Source of the DNA: Ooceraea biroi
Lineage: Eukaryota; Arthropoda; Insecta; Hymenoptera; Formicidae
Length of the DNA stretch: 64,000 nt
Reading direction: 5' to 3'
Assembly: GCF_003672135.1 (NCBI RefSeq)
Contig: NC_039510.1
Span: 12,028,001-12,092,000 of the forward strand
The notes below the pieces were generated by a model that worked only from the letters and a program-made list of their open reading frames with translations, did no database searches and was not told the origin of the DNA. Within the stretch, counting starts at the first letter, position 1; every line of letters begins with the position of its first letter. A program made the position numbers and the translations under genes. Shown here piece by piece: positions 36,808-49,727 of this stretch.

Positions 36808-39800
36808 TATACATATACATACATATATGCATATGCATGTATATGTATGTATATATGTATGTTAAGGCATTATTATTCTGTAATTAAATAAGTAAAACAA
36901 AGTATAAAACAAAAAAGTAAACTGATAACTATACTACCATGTAAGTGACGTCTCATTACATAGGCACATATGCACACGTGCGCGCATGTGTGTTATATAT
37001 GTATGTATGTATGTTTATATACATAAATATATATAGAAAAAGAGAAAGAGTGTCTCTTATTTACAGACATATAATTAAATAGAAAAACTTGTCAGAGTTT
37101 GCTTTCTACGAAATTCGTTCATAACGAATTTCTTCAAATTTATTCATGTTCTAAACAAGAGAGGAAAACATTTCAGAAAAGAGAATTTCTACCTTGACTC
37201 TCATTTTATATAAATAATTTTATATAAAGAATAACAATACAAGAAGGACTAAAAAGTACTAAGTTTAAACTATGAGACGTGGTGAAAATTAAAAATCATG
37301 AAAAAGAGAGATAAATATATTAATATCAAGAACAAATCTTAGGAATTTTAACTTGCTCTATATTATCTGATCTCAAAATTACACTTTTAGAAATAACATT
37401 GCTTTGTGTCGGATAATTAATTAATCAAATCATTTTAATGCAGTCTATTACTATAAAAACTAAGTTATTGAATCTAACATTTTGTTTAAATTGAAAGTAA
37501 TTGAAAATTGAAATTGTGAAAAATTTAAGGAACTTTTCTCTCTTCTATTATTATAAAAACGATAAGATGCTGAATGCAGTTAATTAATTGATGAAAAATT
37601 TAAAAGAAATAAGAGACACTCTAATATATACGTTCGAAGAGTACAAATTCCTCGAATCCCTCGTAAGATGTTCTCGGGCCTGTTACCATCTTCTTATGTG
37701 ACGTGTTTCTTTTTCACGAAAAATGATCTTCAGCTATTTCTAGATCATTCACAGATCTACAAAGTAAAGCCTAGATCGGGGATCGAAATCGCCAAGCTCG
37801 TATTTCGATGCTATAGTCTTGTAAAGATGATTTGGATTTAACGTGAAACAATACATTATATAATTCATACTTTCATTTTACAAAATAATGTTCTTTACAT
37901 TTCTTATATTAGAAAGCAGGATTTATTCACTTGGAGGACTGCAAATCCTTGAGAAATGTTAGTTTAACATAAATGTAATATGCATATGGCATGGAATTAT
38001 GATATGGAATATCTAATTCATGAAAATTACAGCGCTTTCAATTCCTAATCTAAAAAGGTGTCGGAAAATGAATAGTTTTCGATGAAGAACAAAAGATGAA
38101 AGATGAGAAACTTTTTTAGAGCATTTGTAGAGTCTGATTTGGACGGTATGCATTATGAATAGACTGATTACCAAATATAACGGATGATCTCCGAAGACGG
38201 ACATTAATTTATAGGTAAACAGTGGACTAATGAACGCTTGTGACGAGCATATTTCGGAAAATGTTTTCTCACAGAATGCTGTCGGTTAACCCTTTAACTT
38301 TTTCTCATAGTACATAGAGTATAATGTTTTAATTTTTATTTTAACTTATCAAATAAAATTCTTGCAATTCACAATAAATTGCAAGTAAGAGATATTTTTA
38401 ATTATTAAAGCATGACATGGTAATTTGTTTAAGATGTTTTTTCCAATTTTATGAAGAAATTTATCACAATATTTATTATAAATTGGTATTCGGACACCCT
38501 GTATATATGTAGCGTTTCAATTTTATATATATTATTTTAGTTTCATCTTTTTTGATTGATTATATATGCGTTTCTATAATTTTTTGTTCCTATGTAATAC
38601 TATTTAAATATAAACATATGTGCAAATCGAATCATATATGAATAAATTATAGGAAAGTTTTAAGTATATGTATATTTCGTAAGAAAATAATATTAAATAA
38701 ATATTAACGTCAAGAATATAATTTTTAGGATAAAGTAAAAAGAAACGATAAAAATATAGAATTACTTTTTTATTGTCAATTATTTTAGACATGATATACT
38801 TTTGGCTTCATTATTGCCAGCAATTTATTTGATTGAAAAAAACCGGAAAACTTGTTATAAAATAAGCAAGTATCATTATCAAGAACAATTTATTTTTCAA
38901 ATTTGTAAATTTTTCAAATTATGTTTTTCGTGCTTTTTTCGAAACTATAATTAGATACAATACTGTTGTAAACCTCGTTTCTTCTTTAATTATTATTAAA
39001 AATGATAATTCGTGTGCACTGAATCAATTTATTATCCACGTTTGATTAATAATTTGCATTTCACACTTTCATAAATTCATCTTGTACTTTGTAAACTTTT
39101 TTGTTGTTTCATTTAATTTATCAATGTTTATTTTGGATATTTATTACTTCTAAATTATTGATGCAGTATTATATCACTGATAGTAAAATTGTTTTATAAC
39201 AGAAAACAAAATTCTAGTGAAGTTTAGTATTAAACATTGAACAATTTGGTAACATTTAAAATTAAAGTTCTGAAATTCCTTTTATTATAATATTAATATA
39301 TTAAAGAATTAGGAAAAATAAGTTATCTCTATTTATAAAAAAATTTTTCTTAAATTTTTATTTTTAATTAAGGGACTTCGTGTAAAATTTATGATCTTGT
39401 AAATAATTTAATTTTATCATTTATTATTTTCCATTTTATATATGGCACAGTATTATATAATGAATAAAGATTCTAAAATTCGGTAGTATATATTATTAAT
39501 AAAAGTGTATCATGAATACAGGAATACGAGTATCCTAAAACTCGAAAAAAGTGAAGAATCTATATATCTAAAAACATAAAAAATCTTAAATGTATTAAAA
39601 CTTTAAACTACGAAAATTTATTACAAATTTCTATCAGATGTTCTTTATTTTGTATCTTTTTTGAAATCCCGATAATTTTTAGATATCAAGAAATTGAACA
39701 TGTTATATTTTTGTCAAAATTTTACACTAAAATTTGCGAGATTATAATTCCAAATGATTTGCTGGAAATTGCAATTTTAAAGAACAAAAGATTTGAAATT

Positions 39801-40839
39801 GTACATGATAAGTTTTTATAAAAAAAGAATTATGTACTTTTAATTCTAAACTTTGATAAAAATTAAAATTTTTCCAACATTAATAAACGAAATAATATAA
39901 AGCTAGATTCTCGACATAAAATTCTTTAAAAGACTTAATTAATTTGTTAACTTGAATAAATTTAGCTTTGAAGCTTATAATATAAGTTAAAGGGTTAACT
40001 GTTAATTATCTAACAGTTGAATTAATAAAAAGTTAATAGTTGAAAGACAGGAGACACACACACAAACACATACACACAAACGAAGCAGCAGCCAACGGAA
40101 GAAAGACAGGTGTCGGAGAGTAAAATTGTGAATGATGATTTACGAGATCTAAAGGACAAGATCAAATCCCGCCGAAAGAGTGACCAAGCCGAGCAAATTA
40201 TTCTCTGCGAGGCACGCTGCGAGTTTTAATACTGAATTGAATATCGATTGTTGTATCAACAATCGTCTATATTTAAATCGCAATCATATTGGTTGTAAGT
40301 TTATCGCGGCGAGTGTATCACAATTACAAATGGCGGGCTTTGGTCGCCGTAATGCATGTAATCTTGCATTTGTCTTTCGGTAAGCTTTTTTAAAATTACA
40401 TAATATATTTTTGTAGTGTTTATGATATAAAATTAACTGTATCGAATACTATGAAGTATTATCGCATTACGTCTGATTTATCTTCATTTATTTTGCATTT
40501 TGTTTTTATTTTATCACATATCGCATCTGAATATTTAATATTTTAGTTGAGTATTGTATACTGGGATACATTTCAATAGAAAGAGGATATCTGTATAAAG
40601 TAAAAATTAAATTGTCATTATAATTGCGCATTAATACATTTAAAATTATTATTATTACATTATAAAAGCGATATCGCAAAGGTATCTGTTTTAAAATACA
40701 TGATGAAAGCAAGAAATAACGTTGGCTGTCGTTTATTTTATCACCGATTATCAATTAAAACACGAGGCTACTTGAAGTAGAAATGAGGTCGTTGATCTTC
40801 GTACGCCAGGACGACGAAGTCTAGTGCTCAGAATTTGTC

Positions 40840-41095
40840 GATGGTCGAACAATTTGAACGGTTCAAACTTCAGGATTGAATCTTAAATTATTCGGATCGT
40901 CTGAGCCATTTGGGCCTGAAAGTATGTTCAAACAATTCAAGCCTGAATTTAGACAAAGTAAAATGAAAGTGAGTGATGTGTCGTGAAAAAGGAGCAAACA
41001 AAACAGTTCGATCATTGGTTCTGTGTTCGAACTGTCCAAACTTGGAGCTCAAACGTTTATACTTTGAACTATTCGAATAGTTCGATCGTACAATT
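40840..41095. repeat. Degenerate GAAC/GTTC-rich cluster
   Basis: Many overlapping TTCGAAC, GTTCAAAC and TTTGAAC motifs in both orientations, including a perfect 18-bp palindrome GAACTATTCGAATAGTTC at 41066-41083. No coding content. Its origin is unknown. Confidence 0.55.
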
Positions 41096-42668
41096 CATTT
41101 AAATCTTTTGTCTGAACTCTAGAAAAGTCCTTGGAAGAAATCACAGAAATACGTGGGATAGAAAAACAAGGGAATCATTAAGAACCAACAAGAAATTAGC
41201 AACTACAATGAAACCAAAAAAAAAGAAAAATAATAAATAAGTGCAAAAGTAAATGAGACCTCTGCGTAGAAATATAAACGAGCAAACGTAATTAATAAAA
41301 ATTGTAAAATATTCTTAAAAGTTCTTTTTCTTATATCCACAATATTAATTACGAACAAAAGAACCGGTTCTTATAAATTATAAAATAAATTAAAAGATTT
41401 TAACCTTTCTTTAAATTCTGGAACATCTAGTTTAAAATTAAATTATTAATTTTTTAAAACCAACATTACTTTGTTATATTAAAATTACTGGAAAATTACA
41501 TGTCATAAATAAATCACAAATAAATTGTTTTCTGATTGAATATAATTTTAATAAAACACAAAGTTTGCTATCTTTACATATTTGAATATTTAATTTCCAA
41601 ATACATTTCCACGAAACATACTTTATAATTTTCAAATAAACCTAAATTGTTTAAATAATTTAATATTATTCTGGAACTTATATATACTAAAAGCAATTAT
41701 GATTTTGTTACAATTTTTATATTGTGGTTATAGTAGTTAAAAAATTAAATTTAAAAAAGAAATTTATTCCTACATTATTTTTCCCAGATAAAGAGAAAAA
41801 TCTCGAGAAAGATCTAACAAAAAAATGAGTATATACTTTTCGGTAATATGTTAATATACGATTATAAACAATTTAAATGCAAAGAAATATAATCGCGTGA
41901 ATTGAGACGTCAAAATAAGCATTAAGAAATAAAAATAGATCATTTTTCTTTATATTTCTGCTAAACAAAATTATTCAATATTATATTAAATACAAGATAC
42001 ACAAAATCTTTTTGTCAAGTTAATAACTGAGATGATAGGAGCTGCAACAATAAATAGTACAGAATAAAATAAAATAAACGATGGAAATTGGAAAATACGT
42101 TAATTAAAATTTAATGTGTAATTAAATAGTTACGTTCGTTTTATCGTTATTCAAAAATTCATCTTCGTGAAAATTAGTATCACAAGTAAAGCGATAAATG
42201 AAAAATCTGACTTAATCAATAACTATTGTTTATTAATATTGGTTAATTAAACAGTATCAAAGATTTTGATAACAAATATTTTATATCGATATTAATGTCT
42301 CTATCACGCAATTGTAAACAGATGATAATTAATAGCTGATTAATAATTGGCTTTAACTTAATTTAATCTATAAACTCTTATTTAACAATTGGAATTAATT
42401 TTGTTTAGAAATTAATTATTCATTGTTTCTAATAGAAACATTAATGTCGAGGAGATCTTCGAATGCAAGATGGAATTATTAATACAAGTTTTTTAAGTAA
42501 CGCTTGCTCGAGATAAGAGAAGGCAGAGGCTGAAGATAAAAATACAGATAGTAATGAAAACAAAAAATGGGTGTTATTTTTAGATGTGTATTAGATTATC
42601 AGAAATCAGAAAAATTAAAGAATTAAAAAAAGATGCTTAAGCAGAAAAAGGAATAAAAAAACCTATTA

Positions 42669-42762
42669 TTAATACTACTACTACTATTACTATTACTATA
42701 ACTATTACTACTATCGCTGCTATTACTACACTACTACTACACTATTACTACAGTACTCGTAA
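42669..42762. repeat. Degenerate (ACT/ATT)n trinucleotide tract
   Basis: About 90 bp of ACT, ATT and ACA triplets (TACTACTACTATTACTATTA...). No reading frame of interest. Confidence 0.85.
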
Positions 42763-43989
42763 TAAGGATTTAAAGGACGTAGGTAAAACTTAGTTGACGC
42801 GATTTTTAGAAGGATGTGAATTAAATTTGAATTTAATATTCGATTATTCAAGTAAGATCTTAATTTTATCTCCATAGCTTTATTTATATTTTGTTTCGAC
42901 TAATACGATCTAGAGTTAAATTTGAATTTAATTCCACAACAATATTCATATAAATTAAATCCGAATTAAATTCCACTACTATATTATTTTTATAATTGTT
43001 TATTGTGTTTATATTCAATATACTAAAGGGATTTCTTAATAAATATGTGTGAATTGAATTTGAATACAGTGTTGATGAATCCAAAGATTTAGCTTCAATT
43101 TAATTTTGTTGTGAGATGCGAATTTAATTCGAATTTAATCTTAATTAGTACGAACGCAAATTAAATTTTTCTTTAATGATATATGAATGAAACATGGATT
43201 TTATTTCGATAAGTTTTTGGAATGTGTGTGTCACTCTTAAAAGACACCTTTTTCACCATTTAACATTTTGTCATTTTCATGATTTAGATGTTTACCGTTT
43301 AAAGGGAGACACACTCAAGAAGCGAACAATATAACAAACTTTTCATGAGTGTTTGAAGTTCGACATTGCATCTCAAAGATCGTCTTCCTATAAGACGCTC
43401 TCTTTTTTAACAATTTTTAAGGAAAAATTGTTAGTGGTTTGCAAATATTTGCAAATTTTGTCATTTATTGTAATAAGCTATTGTGCCTCAATACTTTTGA
43501 GCTCAATGCTTATATGACTCTTTGTACATCGAAGCGATTCACATGCAAAATATGGACTGAAAGATAATGAAAGCTGTCGATGTATCAATTTTTGAGCGCG
43601 ATTGAGAGGAAGAGTGAGAGAGTGAGGAGAAAAATATGAATATAGCGTGGCGACACTCCTTCAGATGAAAAGTGCGGTCCTTTTCTCAGTCGTTGTTGAG
43701 CTACGCGAGTCTTGTGAAATTTTTCAACTCAATCTCTCGTTCTTTTTACGTATTACATACAAACTAAGATAGCCGGAGGACGATCTTCGAGCATCGATGC
43801 AAGATAAAATGGAAAAAAATTGAAGGAACAACGTAACGCCAAGATGATAATAAAGGAGAAAGGGCAAGAGAAAATGATAATAATGATGGACAATGTCTTC
43901 GTTAAGCGACAAATTCAATATTGTAGGTTGTTGCAAAGTCCTATCGATTTTTGCATGACAACTTCCGATTCCTGAGATTCAAAAGTCCT

Positions 43990-44440
43990 CAAACTGTGAT
44001 GATCGAAGAATTCAAGGATCTCTAGCGAGAAAGAGAATACTTAAAAGGCAAAGATAAAAGAATGATCATATTCATAGATTCAATGACGATTGCTTTTTGC
44101 TAAATTTGAATTTTATCCAAGATTCAACATGTTTTTATCATGGAGTAAAAACATCTGAGGATCTTGTAGTATCTAGAAATCTAAGAATCGTGGATCTAAA
44201 GAGCTATGTAATGCGGCAATCGGAAAATAGATTTTTAAGGATCCAAATAACCCGAAAAAAATCCTTATGAATCAAATGATTCTCAAGGATCCAAGAGTCA
44301 CGTAAGATAGGTAGATGAGGGTGTCATCTGAGAGTCCAGAGATCCTAGCACTAACTCAATAAGCAAAGAGATGAGAGAATTCTTCACGATCCAGATGCTG
44401 GATTTAGGATAGGAAGATGAGGGTGTTTTAGGACTGAAAG
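43990..44440. repeat. Degenerate AAGGATC-motif cluster
   Basis: Repeated AAGGATC(C/T), AGGATCCAA, GATCCAGA and AATC-AAG motifs recur at irregular spacing (near 44017, 44158, 44236, 44285, 44346, 44388, 44431). It resembles a decayed minisatellite. Confidence 0.45.
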
Positions 44441-45440
44441 ATCCAAGGCCTTCATAATTACGCGCAAAAGACGGCGAGAATATTACTAAACACGATCCGA
44501 ATAACAGCAAATAATCGACATCGGAAGAGATAACTTTGATAAACAGCTAGAAGAGAAAAGCAGAAAAATAAAAAAAAGAGGCGTATTATAATAAGTAGAG
44601 TGGAATAACTGTGATTTGGGCTAACTGTACTGGTCTTGGTTATTTTCTTTATTTTCGATTATTTTTCTTTGCTTGTATTAATGATAGTTTAATGTGTTCA
44701 GAGAGAGTGTGATATGCGTCGAGTGCTGGTTTTAAAATCTAAAGTTTGCATCTCAGAATGTGTCCATTAAGTGTCCATTGAAATAGGATGAAGTGGGATA
44801 GTTGTGCACTTGGCATCAGAATTTTTTTTCTTTCAAGTATCTTTTTCTTTCGTAAAAAACTATTAAGTTTTTTGATTTCTTTGAATAGAAATGATAAAAG
44901 TAAATTTCTTGATTGTTGCACGTCATAAAATAGGACTCATGTTCCTATTTTTATTTTATTGGTAGAAAAACAAATAAGTATACTAAGTAAAACAACCAGA
45001 CGGTGTGAGACACGATTAAAACTATATTATAAATATATATATAGAACTATCAATAATCTATACATGTATCATTAACGCTTCCCAAATGCCTAATTTGAAA
45101 GTAAAAGATGACATCTTGTGTGCAAGTGCTGTAGAGAGGAAAACGAAAAAATAAATAAAATGATAAATATTATACATATACAAAGAGTAAATTATTAAAA
45201 CTACAATATTGATGCAGTAATTAAAGATTAGAAATCAAAACATTTAAACGTATAATGTGTTCTGAAAGAAATTAATTGAGTATTTTAGGAAATTTAAAAA
45301 AAACCAAGCTAGGTATTTCGATTGCAATATTGCCTTAGTTCAAATATGTGAGAAGATAAGATTCTAACTGTTTGATGTACAGATAGCCCATTTCACTTTA
45401 TATGAAATAGCTTGAATTTGATAAGAGGATGACTGAGAAT

Positions 45441-45441
<1 letters not shown>

Positions 45442-45478
<37 letters not shown>

Positions 45479-45506
45479 AGAGAGAGAGAGAGAGAGAGAG
45501 AGAGTG

Positions 45507-45581
<75 letters not shown>
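45442..45581. repeat. (GA)n microsatellite
   Basis: About 140 bp of GA repeats with a few GC or GT interruptions. Reverse-strand open frames of Ser-Leu repeats here are spurious. Confidence 0.95.
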
Positions 45582-45583
<2 letters not shown>

Positions 45584-46882
45584 AATTTGAATTTTATGAA
45601 AAGCGAAGAAAGTTAAATGGAGAAACATAAAAATAACAGTGCAGATTTGATGGTCACAATAATAAAATGAAATTAGGATGAAGTAAATATCGAGAATGAT
45701 GTAAAATGTTTGCATTCTAGAAACCGTTTTCAAGTCATATAGAACCTGAAGAAACAAAAACAAAATAAAATAAACGAGTAATTGTTTTATGTAATATGTT
45801 TATATTGAGAAAGAATGCTTAAACATCTTGCATCATAATTATAGTTGATCGTAATAAATTTTGTGCGATGATTCCGAAATGTGAAACGCTGTCGGTTGAT
45901 TTAGAAGGTAGCATCTCTGTCAATTCGTCGATACTGTTGCAACATTCGATGATCGTTAATGATTAATGCTTAAATGGAGACGGATGTATGAGAGAAAGAC
46001 CGGTTTTTGCGATTTATTACGGTTAAAATCTTGATTAGTTGATTGTCGTTGAGCGTGGCGCGACGATGTTGAAGCAGAAGAGTAAGAAAGAAGGCAACCA
46101 TCACTTATTATATATTATTGTACATATTTATCTGTAATTGCTATTCGTATCACAGAGGTTTCTGTTCTCTCGATTATTTCCTCGATGATTCAACGGAAAG
46201 AAAAGACAAAAAAATGTGAATAAAAGTAGATTTGTGTATTACTAAACCAATCCCTCTTGTCAACTTTGTAGAATAAGAAAAGATAGCGGATAAAAAAAAG
46301 GATTTTCTAGAGGTAGAAAAGATTTCATACGAAATGAATCTGAAAGTTTAATTTTTATTATTATGAAGTAAATATTTTGATAATCAATCATTTCATTTTA
46401 ACATGAGATGATTCAATCATAAAAATATCGTGTGTGTATATCTAAAATTATAATTCCATATTATTTTCTAAATCACGAAGCAGTACGTCTTATGAAAAAT
46501 TGGAAAATCGAAAAGCTCATGTAATACTGAAGTACGATTTTCATGAAAATTTGTGTATTATATATTTAAATCTATGTTTATTATATTCGACACTATAAAT
46601 AAGTATTCATATAGGAGTGCAATAAAAAAACTCGGAGCCAAACATATCATCAATACTCTGATGAAAATCGCGGTGCAACTGGAACTGGAAACAAACAAAC
46701 AACAGAAATAGTATTTTATATGTAAGTATAACATCATTATTAATTAATATTAATATATATATAATTAACATATTGACATCGAATTTTGCGCATTGGTGAG
46801 GAACCACAATATGACGTAATTACTGCACTCACGTCAGTTCGCTCCATCTCTCATTGATTATATTTTTCCCTTTTTATTTTTA

Positions 46883-47100
46883 TTAGGTGCGCAAGTTAAT
46901 TCAGGGTTTTTTTGAATAAATTAACCCTTTATTTACAAGAAAGTAATAAATATGTCAATTTTCGAAATATTCACCATCATTTCTTAATACTTTTCTCCAC
47001 CTATCGACAGCTAACGAATCTCCTCTCAAAAATAAGAAAATATAAGTATAAATAAAGGCTCATTTTTTTCAAGAAAAAGCAAATTTATTTGCGCACTTAA
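46883..47100 (-). mobile_element. Internally deleted mariner element
   Basis: The element starts TTAGGTGCGCAAGTTAATTC and ends, read inward from 47100, TTAAGTGCGCAAATAAATTT. These are mariner-type terminal inverted repeats flanked by TA on both sides (46881-46882 and 47101-47102). On the minus strand, about 47025-46940 encodes LTVDRWRKVLRNDGEYFEN followed by a stop, which matches the extreme C-terminus of mariner transposases. The rest of the transposase is gone. It lies about 290 bp upstream of the Nmnat start codon, and its edges are still sharp. Confidence 0.8.
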
Positions 47101-47102
47101 TA

Positions 47103-47389
47103 TTACGTTTCACCCTTTCTTCGCTTCATCCTCAATGGAAAATTCGCGCTAGGTAGCGCGCAAGTAAGAAGCGAGAAGCGACTATTGGTCGGCGATGCTA
47201 GAGATAACGTGGCGGCAGTCGGCGCATGGCTGCGCATGGCGCGCGCTGATCGTTGTGAACGCGTTTAGTAGGTTATATGACTTGACAACGTCTGTGTCGT
47301 GGTTTCGTTACTGTCGCGTCGCGGGTCGATTTGTCGGTGACAGAGGCGCGGTCAGCCGTCGATGCGGCGGTGAGTGGCGAGCGCGTAAA
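47103..47389 (+). promoter_or_regulatory. CpG-rich Nmnat promoter / 5' leader
   Basis: CpG-rich sequence directly upstream of the Nmnat start codon. An upstream ATG at 47195 is in frame with the Nmnat start and no stop intervenes. The leader could therefore encode a 65-residue Arg-rich N-terminal extension (reported as a finding). Confidence 0.45.
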
Positions 47390-49727
47390 ATGGCGCCCAC
47401 GCGTGTGATTTTGATGTCATGTGGGAGCTACAATCCGCCAACCAATATGCATTTACGCATGTTCGGTACGTATGCACTGAATTCGCTGTAATCTCGTTCG
47501 TACAGTATTATCTCCATCTCCACAGCACGTCACGCTGTGTCAGCCTGTCCGCACGTGTGACGTCACGTCGCTGTCACGCGTGCAGATTGTCATTGCGTTT
47601 GCGTAATATAACGCGTTTCTGTGAAAAGTTCTTTGCGCGTTTTGTTTTCTCAGTCAGCTTTCATTCCCCCCCCCCCCTCCATTGTTATTATAAACATGTT
47701 ACACTTTATATTATTATAAATATATCTTGATAATTTTTGTGAATAAGTATTATCAACAATTGCCGTTACCTTTATAATGTTTATGCAGAAGATAAGAGAT
47801 GTCTATGTCAAATCTGTGCTTTGCAGAAATCGCTCGCGACCACTTGCATCGGATGGGGACACACGTCGTCGTCGGTGGAGTGATATCCCCTGTGCACGAT
47901 GCGTATGCCAAGAAGGAACTGGCCAGTGCAATGCACAGATGCTCAATGCTACGATTAGCCTTGCAGAACAGTGATTGGATTCGGTTGAGCACGTGGGAAA
48001 CCAGGCAAAACTGTTGGACTAAGACCCGCGTATCTCTGCAACACCATCAGAATCTGCTCAACTCTATGCTGTCCAATTCCAATGATATTATACACCACTT
48101 GCAGACAGAAGACACGGACTGGATTCCAGAGAATGTGAAAAACAGTTCAGACAATACACCTATACAGATCAAACTACTGTGCGGTGCGGATCTTTTGGAG
48201 AGCTTTGCCATTCCTGGACTTTGGGTTGAGGAAGATGTACGTATGTCGTATACAGAAATATCTATTATTCTCAATTAGAAGTGTTCTTTAATTATTTTAT
48301 TCATTTAAGATGATCACGCAATTCTCTGTTTATTAAGATTTTAAAAGTCAAGTTTTGTGACTTGTATGTCACATAACTGTTAGCTTATGTTATTTGTTAA
48401 TAAGCTCTTTATTTGTAGATGATAGTATGAAGAATCAATAAATAATACAGTAAAGTAAAAAATTAATTAATTTTTCTGTTATAGATCGACGCAATCGTCG
48501 GTGAACATGGTCTCGTGGTTATCACTAGAGAAGGTTCCAATCCTAACAAGTTTATCTATGATTCTGACATTCTTTCTAAGCATATGGTAAATATAATACA
48601 ATTTTCTTATTTTTCTTCGATTATGCTTGCACACGTTCAATACATTATGCTCTTTATTAACTAAAAATTTGTTAGAAGTGTTGCCCATTTTGTCCTGTAC
48701 ATAACTGTGCCCTTTGTATTAAATCTTCAAAGCTAAAAACACTGATGGTTTCTTTAATATGTTGAGTGCGGCATTGGCCATCGATGAGCCACGTTGGACT
48801 TTCCGTTTAGACCATATTGATAACTTTGTATAAGAAGAAACATTATCATGAAATATTCAGTGATATCATTAATATACATAATTATCATAGATAGTATAAT
48901 TATCGTACGGTGGGTGATCGTTGAGTCACGTGGCGTAGTAATATGTTTTCAGTTCGTCAGATTCATGTTTTATGAACATATATAATAAATGCAATAACGT
49001 GGACCATCGGTGGCTCACGTGGTTTAAACGGACAGTCACGTGAAATTGCTTTTCGTTTTCGTCATCAAATTTATCTGTATATTTCTATTTGTTATATGTA
49101 GCCACATCAATAGAATAATAGAATAGAATAATATCAACAAAGGTAACTTAGCAGGACAAAAGAAAATTTGCTGTTTGTAATATTTGCATGCAGAGATCAC
49201 GTATATCGAGTTCCGTTAAGACTAGACAAGGTTAAAATTGTACGCATACTTGGCGAATATGTAAAGTGCTTTTCTGCAAAATAAGTTTCGTATAAAATAT
49301 TTTGTTTCAATTTGTTCATGTAAAATCATTCTCTTCTTGCTTGTAGCATCACTCTGAAACATCCTGCATACTTATTTAGAATATAGACTTAATCTCAACC
49401 CTAAGGGAAATCAATAAATTGTTCTATCTATAGACTAATCTTGAAACAATATATTTCTGGTACACGTTGATATCGATCTTTAAAAATAGTCTCAAGCGTT
49501 GTTTTCATGAATCTTGAACTATTCTAAGATTAAGTTTTCTTTTTCTTCGTTTTCAGCATAATATTTGCATCGTGACTGAATGGATACCGAACGAAGTGAG
49601 CTCAACAAGAATCAGGCGAGCTCTTAAACGCAGCGAAAGCGTCAGATATCTGCTGCAGGATTCCGTGATCGATTATATTTATAAGCACGAGATCTACGAT
49701 GCGAGAGCGCCAGACACGACAATGTGA
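47390..49727 (+). CDS. Nmnat: Nmnat: NMN/NaMN adenylyltransferase, four-exon core with proximal stop
   Basis: Seen: exons 47390-47465, 47827-48236, 48485-48586 and 49557-49727, with phases closing at every junction. ATG at 47390 has a good context (AAAATGG). Read without splicing after exon 4, the frame ends DTTM-stop at 49725-49727, giving 252 residues. Motifs: N-terminal nucleotide-binding GSYNPPTNMHLRMFEIARDH (GxFxPxTxxH type), KLLCGADLLESFAIPGLW, and the C-terminal SSTRIRRAL (ISSTxxR type) that contacts ATP. Known: this enzyme joins NMN or NaMN with ATP to make NAD/NaAD and is neuroprotective in flies. An AATAAA near 49876 could serve the short transcript. Exon 4 also carries a consensus donor (AT|GTGAGT at 49724), so longer isoforms are possible. 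Drosophila Nmnat is known to use alternative 3' splicing. The enzyme identity is certain from the motifs. Confidence 0.93.
48587..49556. other. Nmnat intron 3 with CACGTG-bearing repeats
   Basis: Three related stretches, 48769-48812, 48908-48935 and 49003-49045, share CCATCG-TG-G-CCACGT or TCACGTGG motifs. Segments GACTTTCCGTTTAGACC (48796-48812) and its approximate reverse complement GGTTTAAACGGACAGTC (49021-49037) form a 17-bp inverted pair with two mismatches. This suggests a decayed inverted-repeat element. CACGTG occurs at 48927, 49016 and 49037. Confidence 0.35.

Larger units (their letters stand above)
33932..46882. other. Long region without recognised genes (possible long Mxd 3' UTR in part)
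   Basis: No protein-coding exon recognised over 13 kb. From 34130 to about 35640 the + strand is strikingly purine-rich (GAAGAA, AAGAGA). The Lys/Glu/Arg-rich open frames there reflect that composition. Purine bias recurs at 41100-41300, 42500-42660 and 43560-45600. A Pumilio-type TGTACATA at about 46121 and an AATAAAA near 46217 could mark a transcript end. Inference: the proximal part is Mxd 3' UTR. The rest is intergenic, unless Mxd has an extended 3' UTR. Confidence 0.4.

Noticed and set aside
36588..36891. Cys-Val and Thr-His repeat frames
   Set aside because: Direct translation of the (AC)n microsatellite.
45364..45763. Ser-Leu repeat frames on the minus strand
   Set aside because: Direct translation of the (GA)n microsatellite.
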